DNA from: Flaccisagitta enflata
Taxonomy: Eukaryota; Chaetognatha; Sagittoidea; Aphragmophora
DNA: 64,000 nt
Reading direction: 5' to 3'
NCBI GenBank assembly: GCA_965153355.1
Contig: OZ231126.1
Location: 43,772,001-43,836,000 of the forward strand
Shown: positions 10,211 through 34,438 of the stretch, one piece after another
Layout of the letters: each line of letters starts with the position of its first letter
Position numbering within the stretch: position 1 is the first letter of the stretch
The notes under the pieces: generated by a model
What the model saw: only the letters and a program-made list of their open reading frames with translations
Told to the model about the DNA's origin: nothing
The model's database searches: none
Made by a program: the position numbers and the translations under genes

Positions 10211-10373
10211 TTTTTAGTCGCGTGCACGCGACTCTACACCCCGCTTTGTCGGTCTGTCCGTCCGTCCGTCGGTCCGTCCGTCACACATCACTTTTTCTGT
10301 TTTTTCTCAATTACAGCCCCTGCCCACCTGCACGCGACTGGGGTAGCCGTGTATCCGGCCTTGTTTTCTGACG
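10211..10373 (+). mobile_element. HINE-like element, GTGC version
   Basis: TTTTTAGTCGCGTGCACGCG start (5' hairpin), (GTCC/GTCG) core, CACCTGCACGCGACTGGGG subterminal repeat, GCCGTGTATCCGGC hairpin, CTTGTTTTC end. 5' GTCGCGTGC is exactly complementary to 3' GCACGCGAC. Confidence 0.85.
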
Positions 10374-10499
10374 CTTGAGTGGGTTGCTGGTTTTGTTTCC
10401 CTCTGACTCTGTGAGTCTACAACTGCCTTAGTCAGTCAGATTTTCTAAAACGTTTTGCTTTTTTAGTATATATCCTCTCGTGAGCAATTTATGGATGAT

Positions 10500-10690
10500 T
10501 TCTTTGATTTCTTAACATTCTATAGATTGATTGGTCGATTGATGGACTGATTGATTGATTTATTGATTGCTTTTTTTTACTGATCAATTGATTGAACATG
10601 AATGACTTGAGTATTGATTAAATGGATTAAGCTTTGATTGAATGAAATAAGTATCGATTGAATAAATTATTGATTGATTTTTTCATTAGA
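10500..10690. repeat. (GATT)n imperfect repeat
   Basis: GATTGATTGATT-type tetranucleotide with substitutions. Confidence 0.75.
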
Positions 10691-11175
10691 TAAATGATAG
10701 TTTAAAGACGAGAAAAAAAGTAATATAAATCGGTTGCCCGGTTGAGAGATTGATCTTGAATATTGTATGTATAAGTCATTTTTGTTTGCCTGATGGGTTC
10801 ATATAGTGCATAAGGAAGACGAATGATGCCATTGCATTCTCCCTTTTGGTTGTCATGAGCATTACGGAAACTTTGTTTATATATGACCATATCATCGTTG
10901 AAGTTGACAGTTTGTATGTCGTCAGACTATCAGTATCAGCAGTATTGGATATCGATGCGGTTGGAACGAAGTCGTCGTCGAAATGGTTAAAAAAAAATGT
11001 GAGGTGATGAATTTCGTTGGAATTGGCTCCCGATCCTTTTCTGATCAGACAGCCTCTATACACTAAATTCGTTTGCATAAATTTTGAGTGATAATTTTCC
11101 CTCATAGTTTAATTGCTCATTGTCAATATGACCAATAATCCTTTCAAACTTTTACAGAGGCGATGATATTTTAGT
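10691..11175. other. Spacer, nothing recognised
   Basis: No splice-bounded open frame or repeat found. Confidence 0.35.
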
Positions 11176-11543
11176 GAGAGGGGCAGCCAAAATCGCTTAT
11201 ACCCCTACCTGCAGCTTAGATGTTCAATAGCATACAGACATTAACGGTGGTGGGCAGTAGCTTATCCCAACGCTTTTCCCGCCATAGAGACGATTTCTTT
11301 TATTCAACATAGTTTTAAAGATACCGGCCTTTTAAGGGTGAAAAACTGAAAATCAGCCATTTTCGGAAGTGTTGGATTCAGCCCTTTTATGACCAATATT
11401 TCAGAAATGAAATGGAAATTCAAATAATGCCTCGATGACAGGAATTGTATTGGGATAAGCATCTAAATGTTACCTCATTTGCCCATATAGCATTGTCCAT
11501 CTGAGATGTGGGTGAGGGTGCTAGCGATTTTTCTGCCCCTCTC
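11176..11543. mobile_element. MITE with GAGAGGGGCAG ends
   Basis: Left GAGAGGGGCAGCCAAAATCG and right CGATTTTTCTGCCCCTCTC are inverted copies; arms continue (TTAGATG ... TTATCCCAA mirrored as TTGGGATAAGCATCTAA). Confidence 0.65.
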
Positions 11544-11566
11544 ATTGCATTATCATAAGATCTGTA

Positions 11567-11744
11567 CAGTTGAACCCCGCTCTAATGGATTTCAGGGGAC
11601 CAAAAATTTTCTTCTGTTATAAGCAGAATTCTGTTATTGCCAGTAAAGGAAATAAAAAAGAATTACCTTGAAGAGATCATGAATTTGAATTTGTTATAGG
11701 CGGGATTCCATTGGAAGCAGGTCCGTTAGAGCGGGGTTTAACTG
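11567..11744. mobile_element. Short MITE, CAGTTGAACCCCGCTCTAA ends
   Basis: Inverted ends CAGTTGAACCCCGCTCTAA and TTAGAGCGGGGTTTAACTG, with internal GTTATAA-type half repeats. TA precedes the left end; the right flank is TTA. Confidence 0.7.
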
Positions 11745-12124
11745 TTATTGAATAAAAGAAAAGTTTACACGAGGCCCTATCCATATCTTCAGTGAGGGGG
11801 GGGGGGGAGAATGATGCAAGAAGATGATGAGCTGGTAGAATGGTAGATTTCTTGCTAACGGGCGTATACAAGACAAACTGTTAAACGTCTTCACCGGGAC
11901 CACTGCCCAATATGGTAAGAGGGCGAGGTTCGCCACCTATCGAGCTACCGAGTAACCTTAAGCTGATAATGTCGTGGAATTTACGCGAGCATTTTATCGG
12001 TTTTCCAATCGCTTAGACGAGAGAAAACTTACTCTTTCCACGCAATAAGAAAAAGGAAAAGAGGGAAAAGAAGTCGATAAATTCGATAACGAATTCATTC
12101 ACGTTCAGGCGGTTGTTTGTGACA

Positions 12125-12158
12125 ATGGGCAAAAAAAAGAAGGATCCCCAAGGAGCAG
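12125..12158 (+). CDS. Possible short first coding exon (MGKKKKDPQGA)
   Basis: ATG at 12125 in a good context (GACAATGG) opens 11 codons, then the donor GCAG|GTTAGT. The exon ends in phase 1, the phase with which exon 2 of the myosin-rod gene (17681) begins, so it could be an alternative first exon of that gene. MGKKKKDP also resembles the start of small HMG-box proteins, and an HMG exon lies at 33.2 kb, but that exon begins in phase 0 and a whole gene lies between. No transcript evidence; a chance ATG plus donor is quite possible. Confidence 0.25.
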
Positions 12159-13327
12159 GTTAGTCGCACGACCCCGCTGAAACACTCCCTTTTCACCAAC
12201 ACTTTTTACACACATGCAAGAATATACAGACTTCACAAAACCAGTTATAAGGCACCTTTTCAGGGATTAGTTTCTCAAGGACAAGTGCCATCACAGTAAA
12301 TCCACACAAATCGATATCGCGCATTCATGAGCCATCTGATAGACACTTTTCTCTTTATTTACATCTTCTAATTTTAAAGTCTTTTTTTTTTCTTTCTTTT
12401 TTTTTTTTTGAAAGATTAAAAATTCTTTCCGTCTGAGAGTGCCTTCACCCTCCACCGAAGCACTTGCACATTAAGGCCACCAGTGGTGGCCACCACCTCA
12501 CACTCACAGCTTCGCATCTTGAACAGGCAAAAAAAAATACAACTAAAAAGTCAATGAGATGGCGAGAAAAACATACACACATGACCGATGCATCTGGAAA
12601 TATCAAATCCCAAATAACTTAAATCTGGTGAACCCCTCGTCAACCCTAAATTTGATTTGGTTCCATGATTTAAAAAAAGAACCCTTCGTGTTTTATCCGT
12701 GACTTTTAATGGATAAATCGTTTCATAAAAGTGGCATAACGATCAGCTCATGATTGTTTTAATCACTGTTAAACTAAGTGTTGCTCTCAATAAAATACGA
12801 TTGATTGAATCCCTGTGAACTGGAAATGCCATGACTCATCATGCATTGTCATGATCTATCATGCATTTTTTATGCTCAATTATGTAAATCATCATTCCCG
12901 GTCGTGCGAAGCTGTCATGCGTCTTAGATTGTCCCAGTCCTTTCCTGTTGCCCATGGGCTGAATTGCGTGTCAGTCCATGAATGTCCATTGGGCATGAAA
13001 ATGTCGTCATGGCGATCTCTTTGTAATTAGTTGGTGTTTTTTTTTTTTAATCTTGTGTTTAGACACCATTTGTATCCAGAAACGGTTGCGAATTCACCGA
13101 GATAATTGGTGAACCAATGTCACTTATGCAGTCCGAACGATTTCTGTCTCTTCTTCTTATCATCCTGCTTGAATTTGCCATCATCAATTCGCGCATACAC
13201 GTCTTTAGAATGCATGGCTTCTTTCATTGGCATGTCAAATAACCACGCTTCCGCTCATAACAATACAATGATTTGCCATTTGATCATATCTATCCAACTA
13301 TATTTTCTATCTATTTATCGCACCATA

Positions 13328-13330
<3 letters not shown>
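12159..13330. other. Spacer, nothing recognised
   Basis: Mostly unique AT-rich sequence with T-runs near 12386 and 13038; no supported gene. Confidence 0.35.

Positions 13331-13424
<94 letters not shown>
13331..13424. repeat. (TC)n microsatellite
   Basis: Uninterrupted TC run of about 90 bp. Confidence 0.97.
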
Positions 13425-13426
<2 letters not shown>

Positions 13427-14695
13427 CTCTCTTTCATATACATATATCACTTTCCATCTTTTTCTCCCATTCCTCCCACATCGTCATAAGTTTTCCTTCG
13501 GAGAGTGATTCATCACCTGTTCATCACCTGCCCCTTCATCACCAGCCCTTTCCTTTCGATCACCACCTTTTCATTCTCTCTGAAACGTACCTCTTTTGGT
13601 CTTTCCCCCTCTTTGGTATCTCCCTCTTAGGAATATCACACTCTCAAATCGCTTTTGAAGAGAGAAAAGGAAAAGAAGAAGAAGAAAAAAAATTGAACGC
13701 ATCAATAATTCAGCCGGTTTTTGTTATTCTATATTCGAGGCACGTGAGAAAAAAAAACTGAGTTATATCCAAGTGGAACGTTTTTCCAATTTTTCCCCCT
13801 CCAAAGGGGCAAAAAGCGGTAGTTCAAACTCCCCAACCCGTGAACTTCAACAAGAGCTTCGACCCCGCGTCAGTCAGGCCAGGATCGGCCGGATAGATTT
13901 TCTATCCCGTCGGTTTGTCCAGCCGGTTCTTCCAGTCCGCCTGTCCGTCCCTTCGCCCATCCTACGTTGCACGCATGCTGTGTCTCCGGTCCGTCTGTCG
14001 AACCGTTTTTTTTTCTTCGCAACGATTCTCGAGGGAGTCGTTCGAATGGAGATTGGCAGTCTGAGTAACAGACCAATGAACCAACCAAGGGCTTGCTCAT
14101 CTTACAACATTTTTTTTTTCGTTTTTCTTAATGATCATTTTGCGTAAATCATATCAAATTCCGATCTAGAAGTATTTCATGAGTATGATTGAGTGCTCTT
14201 TTATTCACTTATGTTTATAGAAATAGTCACTAAAAAATGAGCCGCGTTGCTCTGTGTTGTAACACTCGGATGACATTAAAAGGGTTCTGTAATCAGAATG
14301 CGAGGAGATATCCAGAAACACGGTTAGATAAAGAGCATATTGTTAGACAGAATTGATTTGGCAGGGGTAGTGACACAAAATCAATGACGAACGAGCACGA
14401 GGATGGACGCTCAAACGGATGGATGGACCGATTGACGGACACAGTTACCAACTGATTTGCTTGTCGACTATAGATTTGAGTCGGGGAAAAAAGATGCGCT
14501 CTGTTTGTGTATCGGGCGCCCTCCTAAAAACTCACTGAAAATGGATCATCGACCATGTTTGTGCAGATTTTTCGGAAGAATGATCTTTTCACTTCGGATC
14601 AAGTAGACAGGCACCCACCGTTTCTCCCCTTTCTCTACTGTCTGCCTCACTTTCTCTTTTTGCATTAGCTTTATCTCTTTCTCACTTTCTTTTTC
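13425..14695. other. Spacer with a possible decayed HINE core
   Basis: GTCC/GTCG-like words at 13900-13960 may be a HINE remnant. Nothing coding can be supported. Confidence 0.3.
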
Positions 14696-14936
<241 letters not shown>

Positions 14937-15189
14937 TAACACCATTTTCATGTGGGCTTTGATCCAGAAGACTCTTCTCCTGGTTTTTTTATCTCCCCCA
15001 CGAATTGCAAAAAAATGTTATGAAGATGCTTTCCAAGCCTCGAGGCTTTTTTTTAAAGATCGAGATATGCATCATCTCTTCCTCGTTCTTTTACTTCCAT
15101 CTGCCACTTCTTTCTTCATCACTCTCTCTTAGGTATGGACGATCTGTCCATCCGTCTGAGTCACTTTCTCCTCCCTCTCTCCTTTCTCC

Positions 15190-15325
15190 TCAGTACGGCA
15201 CAGTTTTTTTTTTTCCATTTTCCCTTTTTTTTTCTTTCATTCTTCTTTCTTCCCCTTGATCTTCTTTCCCTTCTTCTTCTTTCCCTTTTCTTTACTTTTC
15301 TTCTTCTTCTTCTTCCTCTTCCTCT

Positions 15326-15396
<71 letters not shown>

Positions 15397-15530
15397 TTCT
15401 TCTTCTTTTTCTTTTTCTTTTTCTTTTTCTTCTTCTTCTTCTTCTTCTTCTTCTTCTTCTTCTCTTTCTTTTTCTTCTTCTTCATTTTCTTCTTCTTCTT
15501 CAATATCATCATCATCATCATCTTCCGAGC
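15190..15530. repeat. (CTT)n polypyrimidine tract
   Basis: Long CTT/TTC trinucleotide with TTTTTC and ATC interruptions; all six frames stay open, which is an artefact. Confidence 0.95.
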
Positions 15531-15557
15531 TTCCACTTCTCCCTAAATTCTTTTCGG

Positions 15558-15966
15558 ACAGCGGCCCCGAAGGGGACTTAGTCCTGTAGACCACAGGGGG
15601 ACTTATGTTTGTTAGTCCCCCACAGGCCCTCTCAGGCCTGAAATCTGCCCTCTCAGGCTTGAAATCGGCCCTCTCAGGCTTGAAATCTGCCCTCTCAGGC
15701 CTTGAATCTGCCCTCTCAGGCCTGATATATGCCCTCTCAGGCTTAAAACCTGTCCATTCGGGCCTTAAACCTGCCCTCTCCGATTCAAGGCCTGAGAGGG
15801 CAGATCTCAGGCCTGAGAGGATGGATTTCAGGCCTGAGAGGGCCTGGGGGGACTGACCGACGGATCCCCCTGGGATCTACAGGACTTCGTGCCCTTCGGG
15901 GCCGCTGCCCTGCTTCCTCTCATTCCAATTCACAATCATGCAAAACAGGGCAACGGCTATCGCTGT
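15558..15966. mobile_element. GGCAGCGGCC family element
   Basis: Left CAGCGGCCCCGAAGGGGACT ... CTGTAGACCACAGGGGGACT, right CTACAGGACTTCG ... CGGGGCCGCTGCCC: a clear inverted pair. The core is about 12 units of TCAGGCCTGAAATCTGCCCT that switch orientation near 15790. Confidence 0.8.
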
Positions 15967-16214
15967 TTGTCCGTCTCGTTTTCTCTTTTGTAGTTAGACT
16001 TGGCCTTTATTCGATCGCGCAATGGGTCGGGGTTGAACTGATGAAGCTGAGGATGATAACATTGAATTGATGATAATGATGATCAGGTTGATGATAACGT
16101 TAATGATGATTGTGTCGATGGTGAGTAATGACCGTTGAGTCTACAAATTAAATTACGCACGAAAGGGCAATCACTATGCTTTAATTCTAATGAATTTATT
16201 GGATAAGGGCAAGT

Positions 16215-16355
<141 letters not shown>

Positions 16356-16836
16356 ACGACGATAAGTGATGATCTTCAATATCTTGACAATCATCCTGAG
16401 AACAGTGATATTGCAATGATGATGAAGATGAATACGAACATGAGATGATGATTGTTGAAATCGCGATCCAAGGCAAAAAAAATCGTAGTTGAAACTGAGT
16501 TCATGATCCAAATATTTCAGCCTCTCTCGCGCTTCTCGTCCGCCCGCCCGCCCTTTAACAACTGCAGCCGGCTCAGCTCTCGATCTCGACTGTGAGTGAG
16601 TGAGGAAAAGAGTAAAGAGAACAAGCAAGCTAGTGCCTTCGTGATTAGCCTCACGCACGCGCAAAAACGGCCACAAAACCGTGTTTTAAAAGACGCCAAC
16701 ACGGTTTAGACAACAACAACATCATTTACAACAACATCATTGCAGGGCTCAGGCGTGTGTGTGCCGCGTCTGCATCTATCCTCGTGGTACTCTATCCTTG
16801 TGGTCATCCTTGTGGCCATCCTCATAGTCCTCAAAC

Positions 16837-28966
<12,130 letters not shown>

Positions 28967-29222
28967 GGAAGAGGAGGAGGAGGAGCAGGAGAAGGAGAAA
29001 GAGATGAAGGAGCGAGGGAAAGCGATAGAGAATTGAAGGGGGAGAAAGTCATGTAGTATTGGAGACTTATAGTATCGTTAGCCTTAGAAATCATTCGTCT
29101 ATGTCATTATTATATTCAGCGTACATACTATAGTCTATAGTATGAATTGAGCTGGAAACTTATCTATTAAGTATTTATATGGGCATGAAATGGGGAGATA
29201 CAGAATAGAGTTCACTTGTATC

Positions 29223-29228
29223 AATAAA
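29223..29228 (+). terminator. AATAAA polyadenylation signal of the myosin-rod gene
   Basis: AATAAA 257 bp after the stop codon, followed by A-rich sequence. Confidence 0.6.
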
Positions 29229-30014
29229 AAAAGAGTAAACTTGCCTTTGGTTATTTAAAAAAACAATAGTAAACAAGAGTAAGTAAGTAAGAAAGTAATT
29301 CCAAGAGTTATCAAGTTTAAGCTATTATTATCAACGAATATGTTATGCTCTATACATCTAGATTGCACAACGAACCAAAGAATCAACTATTTATTTCCAT
29401 CCTTATATTCTTGATTGTTTTATTCCATTTTTTGGATTTCGCCTTCTTTTGGTGTTCAGCCGTAATTCGGTTTTCAAACCAATATTTAAATTTCTTCGCT
29501 TTTTTCTTTCCATCTTCACCATTTTTTAAAAGGCCTGTAAGACTGAAAGATTGTATTTTTCTATTCTGCAATTCTGGTACTAAGGAAGTTTTAATGAAGA
29601 GAGGAAAGTACTTTTTAAATGAGCTAAATGAGCTAAATCATTGGATTTCAACGAGAAACGTGATGCAGTGAAATTCTTTTCTATTATAACTTGCACGAAA
29701 AACTAAAAGATGAAACTGGTATCGCGACACTTGTTTTCCGATTGGTCTTTTTTTTTTTCGTTTTCGTCTTCTTTCTCTTTTGTATCCCATTTCATTCTTT
29801 TATTGAATTGAAGAAATAAAGTTTGTTTAACGAATTGTGGTATTGATTGGAGGTGACGGCATCTTAGAATGAAGATTGAATTCAATTAGTTCGATACATC
29901 GATTGCTGTCTGCGGGATTATTAGTGTTGGTCATTAAGTTAATCAATCAGTCCGTAACGCATAGCTTTTTGAGCTTTTCAGTTAAAAAAACAGCAAATGA
30001 ACAAATAAACAAAA
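29229..30014. other. Spacer, nothing recognised
   Basis: AT-rich intergenic sequence. Confidence 0.4.
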
Positions 30015-30159
30015 AACAAGGCCGGATACACGGCCAATACCAGTTGCGGACGGATGGGCAGGGGCGGAAATGCGCGTTTTCACACTTTTCGACTCGTGCT
30101 GACGGACCGACGGACCGACGGACAAAGGCTCTTATAGAGTTGCGTGTCCGCAACTAAAA
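30015..30159 (-). mobile_element. HINE-like element, GTTGCGGAC version
   Basis: Reads backward: AAGGCCGGATACACGGCC hairpin, CCAGTTGCGGACGGATGGGC, (ACCGACGG) core, CTTATAGAGTTGCGTGTCCG, CAACTAAAA. 5' GTTGCGGAC pairs with 3' GTCCGCAAC. Confidence 0.85.
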
Positions 30160-30161
30160 CT

Positions 30162-30812
30162 AGTCATCCAAGGATCGCATATGGTCAGCGGTACCCGATG
30201 CCCTGCTTGGAGTGATCAGGTGAAGTAGTGAAGTGAGAGCAGGGCAGCGGCCCCAAAGGGCCGATGTCCTGTAGGCCACAGGGGGAAATTTCCAGACGTC
30301 CTGAGGGGTAATGAATCAGGCCCAAGAGGTAATTGAAGCGAGATTTGAGGTCTGGGGGAAAGATTTTAGGCCTGAAGATTAGATTTGAGGCCTGGGGGCA
30401 GGCCTGAGGCCTGAGGGGCAGATTTGAGGCCTGGAACACAGATTTGAGGTCTGGAGAGCTGATTTGAGGCCTGGAACACAGATTTGAGGCCTGGAGAGCT
30501 GATTTGAGGCCTGGGGCAGATTTGAGGCCTGGAACACAGATTTGAGGCCTGGAGAGCTGATTTGAGGCCTTGAGAGCTGATTAGAGTCCTGGTGAGCTGA
30601 TTTGAGGCCTGGAGAGCTGATTTGAGGCCTGGAGAGCTGATTTGAGAGCTTAGAGGGCCTAAATCAGGCCTGAGAGGATTTGAGGCCTCAACCGCCAACA
30701 GGGGGGGGGGACGGACGGCCGGACGGATGGACGGACGGAAGGACGGACGGACGTCTGGAAATTCCCCCCTGTGTCCTACAGGACATCGGCCCTTTGGGGC
30801 CGCTGCCCAAAA
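30162..30812. mobile_element. GGCAGCGGCC family element
   Basis: Left AAGGATCGCATATGGTCAGC ... GGCAGCGGCCCCAAAGGGCC, right GTCCTACAGGACATCGG, then GGGGCCGCTGCCC. The core is about 14 units of GATTTGAGGCCTGGAGAGCT, then an ACGG tract. Confidence 0.8.
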
Positions 30813-30869
30813 ACCAATACACAGTGCAGACGATCAGATACGTTCACTCACCAACCGCTTGCTTCACTA

Positions 30870-31646
30870 CAGGGTGTCCCAAGTCAGTTGCAACATAAAG
30901 AATCGACATATTTCTGCTTCTAAGTCCTCAAATCAATTTCTGAAAAAAGATCTGAAAAGATGTTGGTCTGCACTTTTTACATGCAAAATTTCATCATAAT
31001 CGGACAATTTCTTTAGGGGCCACATTTCTTTGAAATACACTAGTGATTTCTGACCATGTCTTTTTTTAGTCTTTTACTTTTTGCTGTACTTGGCAGTAGC
31101 TGTCTTTAATTGCTTGTCATTTTTCAACCAATTGAGCTAAAACCCTGCGATTGGTCTCAAATGGCAGATAATTTGTCATAGATTTTGAATCACCAAAAAA
31201 ATTTGACAATTTTCCAAGATTTGATAAAATTTTCATTGTTTTTTTCAAGATTTTCACTTTTGATTTTGATAATTTTAGACAAAAAACATCAATAAAGTCA
31301 TAAATTATCAAAAATTTCCAAGATTTCGATGCAGATGTACAATCTATGTACAATTATCTTTCATTTGAGACCAATCCCAGGTTTCTGAATCAATTTGTCA
31401 TAGAAAGGCAGAGATTTAAAGTCAGCTACTTTCTAATACAGCTGTAAAAAAGATGATTTTCCACTTAATGTTACCACTCATTTGATGTTCTTCTGACCCA
31501 CAACTATCCAATACTCCAAGTGGAAGCTTGGTATGACAAAAAGTGCAGACCTAGATCTTTGTAGATCTTTTTTCAGAAATCAATTTGAGTTCCTAGAAGC
31601 AGAGATATGTCGATTCTTTATGTTGCAACTGACTTGGGACACCCTG
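30870..31646. mobile_element. Long-hairpin MITE, CAGGGTGTCCC ends
   Basis: CAGGGTGTCCCAAGTCAGTT at the left is repeated inverted at the right (ACTTGGGACACCCTG), flanked by TA (30868, 31647). Arms are alike over most of the 777 bp. Confidence 0.88.
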
Positions 31647-31787
31647 TAGTAGACGAACATTAAACAGGTGACGCGGGGTCACAACATCGTTGCGGATGGG
31701 ATTATTTTCTCGTACAGCCAAGGCGCGCGCTTCAAGCGTTCTTCTTCCTCTCCCAATACCAACGACCGTCCCACTAAGGGCCACGGA

Positions 31788-32713
31788 TTGCGCTAGATGG
31801 CTCCTTGGGTATTTGGGTGAAAATTTTCATCTCTGCTATATGGCTCAAACTTAGTAGATTGGTCATAGTAGTATTTGAGCATATATTACCGGTCCATATG
31901 ACAGGTTTTATGGCAATTAAGAGTGAAAAAAGGCGACCTAAATGGACATTACTACGAAAAATGCTAAATTTCAAGAAAAATCAATGAATTTTTTGGATTA
32001 TCTGTTACGATTTCAAAAAGCTCATGATATCTTCAATGTTGGATTGGATTCCTTCATTTATGTTTACATGTCTGGAAAAATTTAAAAAATCATTATTTTT
32101 TACATTTTTAGCACTATTAAATCATTCTACTTTCACTACATATTTGACCTAATTTGCATGCTTTTATTACCCTATAGATATAAAAAATCGCACAAGGACG
32201 CACAATGAGCGACCTATGCCAAAATGTAGTGCAAGGGGTCCTGAATCCAGAATGGTATGGCTCAAGTGGGCCTTCAACGTCCAAACTGCGATTTTTTTAG
32301 CCTAAAATGGACAAGTAATAATGTGGGTAAAAGTAAAAATCTATATTTGATTGGAAGAAAAATGAGCAAAATGAGCTAAATGAGCAAAAAGAATGATATT
32401 TTTTGAGCACGTTATTAAGGAATCTTATTGAACAAAGACAAAAATCTAAATGATTTGGTCAAAACAACAGACAATTTAAATACTAAATGTAAGAGAGTTA
32501 GCAGTATTTTTCACTTCATTTTTTTAGATTTCTCTTCTTTTGTACTCTATGCTCATAAAGCTCTTAGTCCAATAGAAATGAGTCAATATTGGGTAAAAAT
32601 AGTTTCATAACGTCTGAAAATATGCAGAAAAATGTTTTTCACTCTGTATATTTCATAAGGAATAATGTAATGGAAAAGATGTAATGTTGATCCCCAGTGA
32701 GCCACCTAGCGCA
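31788..32713. mobile_element. Possible MITE with ATTGCGCTAG-type ends
   Basis: ATTGCGCTAGATGGCTCCTT at the left and AGTGAGCCACCTAGCGCACA at the right are inverted copies of about 23 bp; the interior is AT-rich, without genes. Confidence 0.4.
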
Positions 32714-32912
32714 CAATGCAGCCCACAGTGCGTCCGTTCGTCAACAGGACCGAACTCTCTCTGCGGCCGAGGTGAGGGGAAAAAAGGGAATCGCGATTAC
32801 ATTCACATTGCATCTCATCTAGACTTAACAGGGGCGAGCGTAATGGGAGGATCGACTTAGATAAGTCTTTTGTGCCCTCTTCCAGCGACTGAGACAATTA
32901 TCAGCCATGCGC

Positions 32913-32916
<4 letters not shown>

Positions 32917-32943
<27 letters not shown>

Positions 32944-32952
32944 AAAGAAACA

Positions 32953-32984
<32 letters not shown>

Positions 32985-32986
32985 CT

Positions 32987-33032
<46 letters not shown>
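32917..33032. repeat. (GA)n-(GAAA)n-(GACA)n compound repeat
   Basis: Three successive simple repeats just before the HMG exon. Confidence 0.95.
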
Positions 33033-33036
<4 letters not shown>

Positions 33037-33173
33037 AAGAGTTGAGTTGATGTGCACACACAAAAAGAGACACCATGGACAGATGGACAGACGGACAAAC
33101 CGACGGATGGACAAAGCATCTATGTATGAAAACAGAAACTTGCATCGGTTGTCATTCGCTGGTTTTTCGGCAG

Positions 33174-33392
33174 GTGGCGAAAGTTATCGGCGCTCGATGG
33201 TCTCAACTCTCTGAGGAAGACAAACGTCCGTACCAACAACAAGCGGAGCAAGAGAAAGCCCGCTACAAAAGGCAGATGGCAGAAGGGAGACGCGGCAACA
33301 TGTTCTACTGGATGGCCGCCCCGAATCGGGGCCCGATGGCACACCAACAAGAAGATGAAGAGGAAGAGGAAGAAGAGGCAGATGACGATTAA
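33174..33392 (+). CDS. HMG-box protein, terminal exon (partial)
   Basis: Acceptor TTTTTCGGCAG|GTGGCG, then 72 codons to TAA. VAKVIGARWSQLSEEDKRPY and QQAEQEKARYKRQM are helices 2-3 of an HMG box of the HMGB/NHP6 type. A basic Arg/Gly stretch follows, then an acidic tail of Asp/Glu, as in HMGB proteins. Such proteins bend DNA in chromatin in the nucleus. The exon starts in phase 0 in the middle of the box. The first half (the PKRPxSAY helix 1 region) is not visible in the 4 kb of upstream DNA back to the myosin-rod gene, so the gene is incomplete as seen: either the upstream exon was overlooked or lies further away, or this is a displaced exon. Confidence 0.75.
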   Translation: MAKVIGARWSQLSEEDKRPYQQQAEQEKARYKRQMAEGRRGNMFYWMAAPNRGPMAHQQEDEEEEEEEADDD

Positions 33393-33596
33393 TTGCGGCA
33401 TAGAAACCATAGAAAACTGCAAGGCGTCGTTTAATCGTTACACTATTTCTCTATTTTTTTTTATCTTGTCATGTCCGTTGGTACATGGTTCATGCATGTT
33501 CATGACTTGAAACTCATCACTTTGATGATGGGTCGCTTCCTCGTCTTACTCTCAGATAATGGGAAATTATCTGTGTCAAAGAAAGTCGAAATAGAA

Positions 33597-33806
33597 AAAA
33601 TATACATGGCTACCCCAGTCACGTGCGGGGGGGGGGGGGCAGGAGCAGTGCTGTAGAAGGTGACCAGAGCATTTGGGAGGGGCTAAAAAGCTTAAAAAAT
33701 GCCAAAAAACAAAAAAAAAACAGGGGATCAACCAACCAACCAACTGACCGGCCGACCGACCCTCCAAGCGACCTAGTGACCGACATTGCGGGTGTAGAGT
33801 CACGTA
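33597..33806 (-). mobile_element. HINE-like element, main part (interrupted)
   Basis: Backward order: ATACATGGCTACCCCAGTCA, CGTGCGGG ... GGGCAGGAGCAG, (ACCAACCG) core, GGTGTAGAGTCACG. Its last 15 bp lie beyond the MITE at 34424-34438. Confidence 0.75.
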
Positions 33807-34421
33807 CAGTACCTTCCGAGCAAACCCGGCTAAAACTGGAGGATTAATTTTTGTTACTTTAATTTCATTTTCCAAACTTCATTTTTTGCATCTAACTTAA
33901 TTTAAAGATAATTAATTCCTTGAACATATTTGGCTGTCAAAAAAAAAAATTTGTGATATCAAAGTGCATGAAGACATCAATATGGAGTGTTCTGACCCAG
34001 ACCATTGGATTCAGCAAAAAATTTTACCTACCCTAGACTACAAGAACAGCTAAATCAGACAATCATTTTAGGTTTTATGGTCATTTGAAGTTTTTAAGGA
34101 CAATTGTCCTAAATTATTTTGAGACAATTGTTCTTAAAAACTGAAAATAGCTGTAAAACCTGAAATAATTGTCTGATTGAGCTGTTCTTGTAGTCTTGAA
34201 TAGGTAAAATTTTCTGCTGAATCCAATGGTCTAGGTTAGAACACTCCAAATTGATTTCTTCATGCACTTTGATTTCACAAGTTATCTTTTTTAACAGCCA
34301 AATATGTTCAAGAAATTAAGTATCTTTTACTTAAGATAGATAAAGAAAATGAAATTAGGGAAATGAAATTATAGTAACAAAAATTAATCCAGTTTTAGCC
34401 GGGTTTGCTCGGAAGGTACTG
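33807..34421. mobile_element. Long-hairpin MITE inserted in a HINE-like element
   Basis: Ends CAGTACCTTCCGAGCAAACC and GGTTTGCTCGGAAGGTACTG are exact inverted copies, flanked by TA. Arms mirror each other along the full 615 bp. Confidence 0.9.
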
Positions 34422-34423
34422 TA

Positions 34424-34438
34424 GCACGCGACTAAAAA
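34424..34438 (-). mobile_element. HINE-like element, 5' end separated by the MITE
   Basis: GCACGCGACTAAAAA completes the 5' hairpin interrupted at 33806. Confidence 0.75.

Noticed and set aside
15190-15600. Long open frames giving poly-Leu, poly-Phe, poly-Lys and poly-Glu
   Set aside because: They are all translations of one CTT/GAA simple repeat.
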